A stretch of 32,348 bases of DNA from Physocladia obscura (taxonomy: Eukaryota > Chytridiomycota > Chytridiomycetes > Chytridiales > Chytriomycetaceae). The notes beneath the pieces are model-generated. The model made no database searches. It saw only the letters and a list, made by a program, of their open reading frames with translations, and was not told the DNA's origin. A program made the translations under genes and the position numbers. Location: positions 1-32,348 of the forward strand of contig JADGJH010000087.1 of assembly GCA_027596945.1 (NCBI GenBank), read 5' to 3'. Below, piece by piece: positions 1 to 9,445 of this stretch. Positions within the stretch are counted from its first letter, which is position 1; the number at the start of each line of letters is the position of its first letter.

Positions 1-141
1 TCTGATAAGGATTTTGTTTCATTAAGAGAAATTCTAAGAACTTCATGTGGTCTCACAGTGAATTCTCACAAGGAATTTCTTTTTGCAAAATCTTTCTCTT
101 AAGGTTTTAATATTTATAGGCAAACAACAACATAATTTCAG

Positions 142-439
142 CGGCGTTCGGAATCCAAAAACAATTTCTCCAACAGTTCCATCTGATTCTACTGATAGTA
201 ATATGTAAAAAAAAAATATAAAAAAAAGATACCCTTTCAATAATCACAAATATTTAATTGGGCATAAAGCAATGAATATCTCCAGAGAAGAGTGTCAGCA
301 GCTTGTAAAGCTAAGTGGCCTCAGCATAAATCATTCAAGCAAACCCATACCTTGTACTTTCAAGGAAAAAAAATTAAAAATTGCTGTGAATGACTGGTCG
401 ACTGATATTTTGCGTAAATCCCTTTATTTTACTATATGA
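142..439 (+). CDS. 3' end of an unrecognised gene (partial)
   Basis: Two exons in matching phase can be read: 142-204 and 286-439, joined over an 81-bp GT-AG intron (205-285, acceptor ctccag) and ending at TGA 437-439. The last exon encodes about 50 residues (EECQQLVKLSGLSINHSSKP...). The upstream exon is not settled; a piece within 27-46 or 1-57 is possible, and the gene would continue left of the window. I recognise no family. The case rests on splice phase and codon-like composition only, so it may be wrong. Confidence 0.3.
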
Positions 440-516
440 AGATGTATTTTATTGTATTTTTTTTTTCCCTAATTTTTTTATTTTTCCTTCAACAAACTTC
501 CAAGATTAAATAAATA

Positions 517-1254
517 ATGCAGGAATTAACATTGTCGCCATTTGACGTACTGGTGAGAATCTTCGGGCAATTAGAAGCATGGCAAGTGTACGCAGGCGTG
601 GCACGGACATGCAAGCGGTTGTACTTGGTGTCTCAGTCGGAAGCATTCTGGCTCTAACAGTGCCAGAAACAACAAAATACCCAGCAGATACCGTTGGTAG
701 GTACAATCAAAGACTACAAAACGCTGTTTCTCCAGTAATATTGGAACCTCGTCGCGCCGATTGCAGCAGACACGTGGGAGTTTGACGCAACCCGCCGATC
801 GCATCCGTTTGGAGGAATGGACAATAGTACGGTACTTGTGAAGCATGCGTTTGTGCCGTCGTATTTGTTGGCAGGTGCATCGCATGTGATTGACCTGGGA
901 AGATATGGAGTGGAGTTTCGCGAACTCCATGGACGGCTTCGTGTGGAGTTCATGTATGGAGGGAGATTTGATCAGAATGTACAGTTTCAAGCTGAAATTG
1001 AGTTCCACAAGCACGGAAATCCGGGAGCAACAGTAGAGAAAGTTGTTGTTCCAGTAACGGATGGAGTGCAATTTCATCCAGCGTCGGGCGGGTGGAACAG
1101 GTTTTATACAGTAATTGCAGTGCCAGCTGAGGGGATGACATGGCAGTATTTAGATGGAAAGGAAAGGACACGTCTTTTTGGGCAGGAGAATACGGAGCAA
1201 AGCTTGGCACTGTCAGCATTTGTTTCCAGATTTCCAAGAATATTTGAAGAATAG
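517..1254 (+). pseudogene. F-box/FBA-type protein frame with two in-frame TAA codons
   Basis: One reading frame of 246 codons runs from ATG 517 to TAG 1252-1254. Residues 1-46 form an F-box (LSPFDVLVRIFGQL ... ARTCKRLYLVSQSEAFW), the Skp1-binding module of SCF ubiquitin ligases. The rest resembles the F-box-associated (FBA) sugar/substrate-binding domain (WEF, GRFDQNVQFQ, WNRFYTV, LFGQEN). TAA codons at 655-657 and 733-735 interrupt the frame, yet the frame is the same on both sides of each. The stretch between them (KDYKTLFLQ) resembles the linker of FBXO2/FBXO6-type proteins, so it looks like coding sequence. A 66-bp GT-AG intron (701-766) could remove the second TAA in frame, but no intron removes the first without deleting the F-box end. 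Other genes here use TAA as a true stop. Likeliest: a young pseudogene; read-through or sequence error are alternatives. Confidence 0.6.
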
Positions 1255-1804
1255 ATATTGTCTTTATTTTATTGCTTTCTTTTCTTTCTTTCTTGCAACT
1301 ATTTCCCATTTTTCTCTTTCTTCTATCTGTTTATTTGACTCTACCGGCACGTAGTCGTTTTTGATTGGAAAAGTTTATGACTACAAATATACTCTATCCA
1401 AAAAAACCTGTGTTACGAAAAAAAAGTGAGTTTTACACGTGGCACAAGTTCCGAATTCCAATATTGGGTAGTGAAGGTTGCTGAAACGGCAAGTTTGGAT
1501 CTTGGACGCCTCGGATACTAGAATATTAAATAAGCAACGCTTATGGGTGGTTAAAGAAATTATTTTCATCACTGGTTTTATGCTGGATAAGGGTTTCTTT
1601 TCGATTTCCATCGCAGGTTCTAACAGATTCAGAGATATTACAAATTTTTTTTGTGATAAACTATCAGTATATTTGCTTAATAATAGGTGGGATTTTGAGT
1701 TTGAAGATGTGTGAAAAATTAAAATTTTTTGAAACAGATTTTTTATGTTTGATGAATAAATTTCTGAAGTTTCTCAATGGAAGACTTGTGGATTTAACTT
1801 ATTT
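1255..1804. other. Gene-free spacer
   Basis: Spacer between the 3' ends of the F-box frame and the convergent CC2D1-like gene. Open frames of 66-78 codons occur on both strands, but none shows domain-like composition or splice logic. I see nothing specific beyond T-rich tracts likely to be 3' UTR. Confidence 0.5.
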
Positions 1805-4618
1805 TCAAAGCTCGCCGCTAGCCATGGCAGCTTCAACCTCTTGCACCTCATCAGTCATAATTTTAATCCTGGTTAGAGCCTGCTTAGTCAGTTCCAACTT
1901 TCCTGCATCTTTGAATGCAAAGGCTTGCTTTTTTGTTGTTGCGATACAAGTTTTGACGCTTGCAATATATGCTGGTTTTTTTGGTTTTTGTTTAAAAATT
2001 TAAATGACGAGTTTGAGGAAAAATAAATAAATAATACCATCCATTGTCAAGGTGCCTGTTTGCACCGACGTAATTAGCATGTTCATTCGCAAATCATACG
2101 CACTCTTTCGGTCACCAAGATCTTCTGGTACAGGCTTCATTGCAGCTTTATATGATGTGATTTGTGCAACAATTGCTGTGTGCTCAGCTTCCAAAACATT
2201 ATTTGAAGCAATCGTATCTGGGCTACAAAATTTTAAAAAAAGAGTTCAAGCAATTATTTTTTTGAAATATTGAAAACAATTTATGAGGAAGGACATTGAA
2301 GAACGCAAAACAAACAAAAAAATATAAATAAAATTAAGAAAAATGAAATGAAATCAAGAAGGGTTTATACTTGTGAAATTCAAGTTCGAGTTCATCAATA
2401 TCAGCAACAGCTTTTTTGGGGGTCGAAATAGGTATCCCAGCTGATTTTTGAGGAACAGTTTGTTGTGGCAAAATCGGCGTTTCGCGTCGTGATGAAATAA
2501 TTTCGGAGGAAGGAGATGGCGAAGGTTGTTCACTTGCAACGTCGACTGCGACATTGGATACTGAAGTCGTCGGTGAAGGATTGTTATTCAAGTTACCAGA
2601 AAAGTCTACAGCTACCCAACGTTCTTCCTTCGTCAATATGGAGGGTTTTAAAATCGGTGTTCGAATTCGTAGTTTAACTTCCAATTTCCCTCCTGCAAGT
2701 CTTCGAGGGTTTGCAGCGTCAGCAATCTTTTTATATTTATTATTTTATAAAAAAAATTAAAGAAAGGAGAAATTAAGATAAACTCACATCAACGATTTCA
2801 TGAAGCTCAACGCCATTCAGAAGTGGAGCAAAATTTAAATTTGCTCGTCCCAACTGCACAGCTTTCCCAGCAAACAATCCCATTCCCCATCCCTTTCCCT
2901 GCACCCAAACATCAAAAACAATTTTTTTCCGCTCAAAATGCCTCACTACCGCCCGATCCCCGCGTTTGACACCACCACAGCGCCGCAAAAATCCATATTC
3001 CGGATCCACGCCTTTACACACCGCACTCTGCCCTTTCACACCTTCAACGCCACCATCAAATGCAACATACGTCTCAACATCCGCCAAGTTCGTCACCCCG
3101 CCTGCCGCCACCGCAATATTCTTAGGATTTAAATCATACGCGCGCACGACACAGACTTCAATTTCGTCAGCGCCAATGTCTGCGTTTATTGCTTCGATTT
3201 CATACCGTACGACGTCGTACCGTGCGGCCGGAAATACGGGAATCGTGGCGGTGGTGTAGCCGCTGGCGGCCATGGTTTCTAGAATCTGCGTATCGCTCAT
3301 GTACTGCTTTTTCAGCTTGTGATACACGACGGCGGTGTCTTTGCGATTGTTTTTGAGGTTGTAGTGCGCTATTTGAGTGCAGGTTTCGATTTGACTCTTG
3401 AGAGAATTTATTAGATTTTGAAGAGCTGGTAATGTCGTAATTGAGATTGCCGGAGTTGAAGTTATTGTTGCTGTTGTTGGTGTTGATGTTATTGCGGTTT
3501 TTGTTGTTGGGGTTGATTGGTGTGATTGCTGAATTGATTGTGTTGGCATTGATATAGGCGTTTGAGATTGTTTTGGTACTGCAGACGTATTATGGCGAGT
3601 TGATTGCTTATTCTGGTCGGGTGGTGGCGCAGTCTGTTTTGTAGCAATGGGTGGTGTTGCTGGTGAGAGAGGCACCGAAGGAGGGACTGACGGAAGTCGA
3701 TAGCTTGCAGGTATTAAAGAGCTCCCCAATTCGGCAAAGTCAATTGTTTCTTGCATAGATTTGGAAATTACTAGCATTTCGCGTGCTCGCGCTGCATCGC
3801 CGGTTTTTTTGAATGCAAGGGCGGCTTGCTTATATTCCTGTTGCCTTTTTTTGATATCAGCAAGCGAATAAACAGAGGCTGGTTCCACTATTGGATTTGC
3901 TGCTAGTTCAGGTGCTAGCAACGGGATTTTTTCGGTGTTCGATTCAATAATTTTCTGTTGTTTGGTATGGGCAAGATTTGGAGTTATTTGATTCACGGTA
4001 GCAGATATTGAAGACGGTCCCATGATCATATCCGACATTAGATCTGCCAATTTATTATTTTTGCCTTCAGACTCTTCATGTTCATGGGATATTCCAGCAA
4101 CTTCTGCTAACTCGTTCAACAAATCTGGATCATTCAAATCAGCTTCAGTCAGATCGACTTCCGCATCCGCATCGTTATCGTCTTCTTCACTGAAAATAGG
4201 AATCGAAACTTCTACATGGCCATTCAAATCGACAGGCACTGGTAGTTTCAGTGGCTGCTGCAACTGCAACTGCTGCTGTTTTGGTGCTGGTTTTGGTTCT
4301 GGCTTTGAAACCCTTTGAAGTGAATTCGCCACTTTATTGGATGGAGGTAGGCCCATTTCACGTGTTAAACCTTCAAGTTCCGCCTATAAGTGAATGATCG
4401 AATGGATCAAACATCGAATCAACGAAAAAAAACGCCTGAAGAACTCTAATATAACAAACCAACAACGCAGCGTCGTTTTCAAGATCTCCAAAGTCAGCTT
4501 CATTAAGCTCACTGCTGCTATCCCCAAAATCAAGACCAAACGGATCGTTGCTGCGAACGCGGCTGGGTTTGCTGGCGAGATTTGCATTTGCTTGCTGTGA
4601 ACTACCAAACCAACTCAT
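1805..4618 (-). CDS. CC2D1/Lgd-like protein (DM14 + C2), ESCRT-III regulator
   Basis: Five exons: 4460-4618, 2788-4383, 2371-2726, 2038-2222 and 1805-1971 (stop TGA), 820 residues. The N-terminus (MSWFGSSQQ, then DAALLAELEGL) is acidic and low in complexity. A DM14 repeat is visible in exon 2 (KKRQQEYKQAALAFKKTGD). A Q/T/P-rich linker and a coiled segment follow, then a C2 domain (YDVVRYEIEAINAD ... VETYVAFDG ... FDVWVQG) and the conserved tail ending GGKLEVKLRIRTP. The last two exons hold a coiled C-terminus (SVQTGTLTMDAYI). In animals, Lgd/CC2D1A/B bind Shrub/CHMP4 ESCRT-III subunits and control endosomal sorting; that role is inferred. The ATG lies only 10 bp from the stop of the fumarylacetoacetase gene. 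One clear DM14 is fewer than the animal proteins have. Confidence 0.88.
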
Positions 4619-4628
4619 TGAATGATGT

Positions 4629-6118
4629 TTATTTGTTGAATTCAAACTTTTTTGCAGGCAAAATCGTGCCTTCACAAACACCAAATCCAATTCGAATCCT
4701 TTTTCCATTAATCACCTTTTCACATTTCCCAGTAATACTCAAAGAATCACCGTCTTCGATAAACCTTCTCGTTACAGATCCATCTGCACTCAATATTACA
4801 TCTTGCTTGCCATTCAATGAAGCTTCGAGCAGAGAGCCAAGAGAAGTTGGATCTGGCCCTGAGATGGTGCCGCTTCCCAAAAGATCGCCAGGAAGCATGT
4901 TGCATCCATTGACAGTATGGTGAGCAAGCTGCTGTTTCATGGTCCAGTATAAATATTTGAAATTTGTTTTGGAAAGCATGTACTTTTTCGACGAGTGTTT
5001 AGGAGTGAGAGTAGCGTGCAGCTGAATATCGTAGGCATCTCTAATACCAGGCTTGAGATAAGCGGCAGGAGCTGGGTCTTGAATTGGCTGCGGAACTCGA
5101 AACGGTTCCAGGGCATCCAATGTGACAATCCAAGGAGAGATGGTTGTTCCAAAGTTCTAAGAGGAGAAGAAATAATGAGTTTGGAGCGATGCTATTGATA
5201 TAGTGCTTACCTTTCCAAGAAAAGGACCAAGTGGGACATACTCAAAGGCCTGAATATCGCGAGCGCTCCAGTCATTCATAAGAACCATGCCAAATATGTG
5301 GTCTTCGGCATTGTCAATGGCAATGGGATCGCCCAAAGAGTTGCCTGCGCCAATGAAAAAGGCGGTCTCCAGCTCATAGTCAAGTTTCTTTGACTCTGAG
5401 AAAAAGACATCCTTCGAGACGGGGTCCTGGATCAGGCCGCATGGACGCGACAGAGAGGTGCCGGAGAGTACGATGGAGGAGGCGCGGCCATGGTAGCCGA
5501 CGGGAAGGCGCAGGTAATTTGGCTGCAGCGCGTTGTCTCGGCCGCGGAACATGACACCGACGTTGAAGGCGTGTTCGCGCGACGAATAGAAGTCCGTGTA
5601 GTCGCCGATGTGCGCGGGGAGATGCACGGTGGTGGCGGCGAGGGGGACGAGCGCCGTGTGCACTGATGCCGATGTCGACGGCGCGGCAAGCACCGTCTGT
5701 AGCTTCGCGCGCGCCTCCTGCCACGCCGCGCGACCAAGTCGCATAAACTCATTCAGCGTTGGCTGCACCAGACACACCGGTTCAGTCAGCAAACCCCCTT
5801 CAACCAAATCCAAAAACCAATAAATTTACATACCTGTGCAAACACTCGCGTCGCCTCAGTCTTCAGCTTTGGCCCGTCAAAAAGGCCAAGCGCCGCAACT
5901 GCCGCGAGATCAACCACGTGGTCGCCAATCCTTGTTGCACATCTCTTTTCTGGCTGAATGTGGATCAACTCAGCAACAATATTCACATCACAATAAATGG
6001 ATTCACTTATCGCAATGAACGAAATATCACTCACATTATTGGCTGTTGAAATAACACCAAATGGAATATTTGCCAGGGGAAAGTCTGAATCTTCTGGGAT
6101 TGAGACAATTGCTGCCAT
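4629..6118 (-). CDS. FAH: Fumarylacetoacetase
   Basis: Three exons: 5834-6118, 5211-5762 and 4629-5156, 454 residues. It hydrolyses fumarylacetoacetate to fumarate and acetoacetate, the last step of tyrosine/phenylalanine breakdown in the cytosol. The N-terminal SH3-like domain ([20 protein letters not shown]) precedes the catalytic fold. Metal and substrate residues known in the family are present: the Asp of YTDFYSS, the YHGRASS loop, the Glu pair of [10 protein letters not shown] and the Asp of [12 protein letters not shown]-terminal [13 protein letters not shown] and RIGFGVCEG complete the fold. Introns are 71 and 54 bp, GT-AG, phase 0. The middle exon is clearly more GC-rich than its surroundings. 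Stop is TAA at 4629-4631; reading through it would give only a short non-homologous tail. Confidence 0.97.
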
Positions 6119-6204
6119 TTTTTTTTTGGTTTTCTTCCGTTTGAATTCCGACTCTCTCCGTTATAAAATCAGCAAAAAATTTTTTTACTAACGAAAAAAG
6201 TATT

Positions 6205-7566
6205 TCAGGCAGAGAAAAATGTTTGTATGAGGTTGGACAATAGGGAAGGCGAAAATTCTTTCTTGACAGATTCGGGAATGCGATAATCGCTAAGAAATAA
6301 CTTGACGATTGGAGAAAAGTTGTTTTGAGAAGCAATTCTTAATGCGTAATAGTCATCCGCAGAAGGATCAGTACGTGAATCATTAAGTAGTAACTCAACA
6401 ATGGCAGTATGACCATTTTTAGCAGCCATACGAATAGCATGATTGTTCAACGCAGATGGATCGCAGCGACCGTCATTGAGCAGCAACTGGACCACCGCAG
6501 TCTTACCAGCCTCAGCAGACGACCACAACGCGTTGTTGTTATTTTCTGTTGGATCTACACGTGGATCTTTCAACAGGGTTTCGACAATTTCGTGGTAGCC
6601 GAGAATGGCAGCCGAGCGGATCGCATTATTGCTGTCACGAGCAGGGTTTGTGCGTGGATCGGCTAGCAGAAGATCGCAAACATCCTTGTGGCCGCATGCA
6701 CAGACAACACGCAGTGCATAGTCGTGGTCGACAGAGGGGTCAACGTCTGGAAACGCGAGCAGTTTGCGACAGAGTTGTTCATACCCTTCCGTTGCTGTTA
6801 ATGTGATGGGATCGTTGCCACCGCATGCAGGGTCTGCGCCGTAGTGTATCAGTGTCATAGCCGCATCGCTGTGATTTCGTTTACAGGCCCAACACAGCAA
6901 AGCGTCGCGCAGCACCTGTTTTTCTTGCACGCCGTCGCCACCGTTACCGTCAGCTCCGCCGTTTCCGTCTTCACCGTCGGGCCCTGGTCTGAAATGTCTT
7001 TTTGCTGTTGCTTGTGTTTTTGGTGGCGCAGGTTTCTGTTTCTGTTTCTGCTTCTGCTGCTGACTGATATCGAACCCTACCAAGCTCTCTGCCAAAAGAA
7101 TCACAAGATCGTGCGCTTGTGAGTGCGAGAGCCGCGTTGTCGGTGTCCACGGAATGCGTCGCGTGCACATTGCCAGCAGCACGTGAGTCTTGTAGACCAG
7201 CGGTAGTAGATCCCAGTTGGTTAGATGTAGCGCAAAAGGACGCAAAACTGAATGATTGTTGTTGCTGTTTGTTTGAGCTTGAAGCTGCGCCTGTCGCGAT
7301 GCTGATGATTGTGAAAGCTGAGCTTCAACGTGGCGTTTGGCGAACGCAAAGCCAAGCAGCGATAACGCAAATACGCGCGTCGACAGTGCCACCGAACGTA
7401 CCGTATGTCCGTCAATCGCCAGATACAGAACAATCTGCTCCAGTATCTCCACTGGCAAACAAGTGATGTGTACTCCAGATTCCCCGTCTTTTCCCGGCTT
7501 TTCGGTAAGATCAGTGCCTGTAAATCCGATTTGTTGCGCCAAGAAGGCCCCAACCATCGTCCACAT
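6205..7566 (-). CDS. Ankyrin-repeat protein with F-box-like N-terminus
   Basis: A single exon from ATG 7566 (MWTMVGAFLAQQ) to TGA 6205-6207, 453 residues. The frame is open further up to 7650, but that part overlaps the upstream gene's end, so the later ATG is preferred. Residues ~35-70 (LPVEILEQIVLYLAIDG) look like a divergent F-box. A low-complexity linker (QKQKQKQKP, then a GNGGADGNGGDG run) follows. From ~255 there are about seven ankyrin repeats, with a regular pattern of 'NNAIRSAAILGYHEIVETLL' then 'xDPRVDP', roughly 34 residues each. This repeat style is common in large chytrid and giant-virus-like ankyrin families. A substrate-receptor or scaffold role is inferred; the partner is unknown. 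Confidence 0.85.
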   Translation of the reverse strand: MWTMVGAFLAQQIGFTGTDLTEKPGKDGESGVHITCLPVEILEQIVLYLAIDGHTVRSVALSTRVFALSLLGFAFAKRHVEAQLSQSSASRQAQLQAQTNSNNNHSVLRPFALHLTNWDLLPLVYKTHVLLAMCTRRIPWTPTTRLSHSQAHDLVILLAESLVGFDISQQQKQKQKQKPAPPKTQATAKRHFRPGPDGEDGNGGADGNGGDGVQEKQVLRDALLCWACKRNHSDAAMTLIHYGADPACGGNDPITLTATEGYEQLCRKLLAFPDVDPSVDHDYALRVVCACGHKDVCDLLLADPRTNPARDSNNAIRSAAILGYHEIVETLLKDPRVDPTENNNNALWSSAEAGKTAVVQLLLNDGRCDPSALNNHAIRMAAKNGHTAIVELLLNDSRTDPSADDYYALRIASQNNFSPIVKLFLSDYRIPESVKKEFSPSLLSNLIQTFFSA

Positions 7567-7613
7567 CTTTGCCGTTTCTAGAGAAAGAAATGAAAAATGA
7601 AAAAAGTTCAATC

Positions 7614-9372
7614 CTATTTTTTCAACCGGCAGAACATATAGTGCTGCCATAGAGCACGCCTCTCAATAAACAATTTATCGCCATCCAAATGATTTCCTAA
7701 ATTTGGGCATCGCATATCAAGCCCAACAATCGGCTTCAACGTTTCTAAATGCAACGCCATCCCCCAAGGTCGTCGAGCAACTGCTTGTGCACAAACCTCA
7801 CATGGATAATAATCTGCATCTTGCGTTGGTTCGTCTGTGATGTTTAAAAAAGGCTCAATACTTGTGATTGCTGCCTCCGTCAATGCCTTCCCTTCCCCAA
7901 TCTGCACACTTTCAGCTTCCAGCTGAGCAGCAGTCTTGCTTTCAAAAGAAGGAAGTGTTTCGCCTTCATTGAATTGGCTGTGCTTAATTACTTCGTGCTG
8001 ATATCGCCCATCTTCACTGTTAAACTGCTTTCCGCATGCCTCCACATTACTGTCTGGCCAGCCACGACATTTAAAAACCCTGGGAGCATCTGGGGTCCAA
8101 TTTTCACCACGCTGTTTTAGAATATGAATTTGTAACACATGTTGTTTGTATGCACGCGGAGTTGAGAAAAGTTTCAAACAGTATCCGCACGCAAGTGGGA
8201 CTGGAAGCGGCAAATCATTGAGTTCCTGTTTTGTCGAAGGGAGTTGATTTTCGTATAAATAAGCTGGATTTTTGTCCTCGCCCACCACCTGTGGCTGAAG
8301 CTGTTGAGCTTTAAATTTTGCAATTTGGAATCCGCCATTCGCAGCAACATTCCCATCTTCTTCCAAATTACTGACATCATTATTAGTGGCAAGACCAAGC
8401 GCTGCAAACTTGCTGGCCAAAACGCTCGCATCAATATTTTGTCCATATACAAACCGGAAGCCAAAACTTTTCATGTCATCGGCCATTCGCTTCTTTGTGG
8501 CTTCATTTTTGAAACTCTTGCCGTGCATATTACGTTTCACCACATATCCCTTCCAATCCTGTTCATTAAATGGGAACGGCGAGTTTTCCGTTGCAAGTAC
8601 GAGATTCGATCGCGCAGCCTGGCCCATAAGGTCCCAACGAATTTCTTGGCCCGAAACAAGAGAAACAACAACAGAGCATTTGAATGTATCTAAATTTGAA
8701 TTATCAGCGCTGGTGTTGGTGACGGATGTTGTCGGGGACTGCGTCTGTCGTAAAACAGAGAACACCGAGGAAAAAAAATGGGCCATGAGAAATCGATGAA
8801 GGCGGAAATCTTCTGTTCCCAGGTGTGGATGGTTCCATGCGACTGTATCAAATCCAACAGTTCCATCTGATCTCTGTCCTTTCATCCAACGAGAATCTAA
8901 GTCAAAAATGAGGATGTCAAAACGAAAAAAAAAAACAAAAAAGATATCCATGATTCACCATCATCAGAATCATCGCTACTTCCGTCATCTTTCGGTGTAA
9001 AAGTTTTCGTCAGCTCCCAGGCATTGATTTCATGCAATAGTTTGACATTTCCAGAGAATCGTGCAAGATTCCTTTCGATATCCTTAAACTCAAGATACTT
9101 GCGCAGCAATTGATCCCGAGAGTCAAAAGATGTAGCAAGAATCTTGATGTTCTTGGCATTTACAGTTTTGGGAATATTGAGGTATGCACGAGCGTTTGCA
9201 TGATCGCTGCCTGCGAATGTTATGGGTGATTCGAAAAGTGCGCGGGATAGAGCCAGCGAAAAGCTGAAGTTTCCTGAGTTTTTGAGTTTCTGAACATTTA
9301 AAAGGCTCAGACCACTTTGATTCGTGCTAACTCACCATCTCCCAGTAACAATACTATAAATTGTTTATCCAT
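7614..9372 (-). CDS. BMT5-like rRNA methyltransferase-domain protein with C2H2-type zinc fingers
   Basis: Three exons: 9336-9372, 8959-9273 and 7614-8896 (stop TAG), 544 residues. The N-terminal half is a BMT5-like Rossmann methyltransferase domain: the SAM-loop motif LLGDGNFSFSLALS spans the first splice junction, followed by ATSFDSRDQLLRKY, then FDTVAWNHPHLG (family: FNFPHxG) and an EIRWDLMGQAARSNL segment. In yeast, BMT5 makes m3U in 25S rRNA; activity here is inferred. From ~residue 350 come zinc-finger-like elements: C-x2-C-x12-H-x4-H (CGYCLKLF), a second with C-x9-C spacing (CGKQFNSEDGRYQHEVIKH), and a third CEVC...H element near the end. An acidic linker (DDGSSDDSDDG) interrupts the methyltransferase domain at the second intron. 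The end lies 47 bp from the start of the ankyrin gene. Confidence 0.85.
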
Positions 9373-9445
9373 TATATCCTCTTACGTTTGAGATGAAAGA
9401 ATTTTCAAAAAAAAAAAGAGGGAGCATCATGTAATATTTGCTTAT

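Noticed and set aside
517..1254. Genetic code with TAA read as Gln
   Set aside because: TAA ends NPC2, CSC1-PX, GCP6, bZIP, FAH and NPHP1 at family-typical positions, and no other gene contains in-frame TAA. One gene is not enough for reassignment.
571..1309. Long minus-strand frames opposite the F-box gene
   Set aside because: They oppose a frame with clear F-box/FBA motifs and show no domain of their own.
6205..7650. Start of the ankyrin gene at 7650
   Set aside because: That start lies inside the coding end of the BMT5-like gene; ATG 7566 avoids overlap and keeps all domains.
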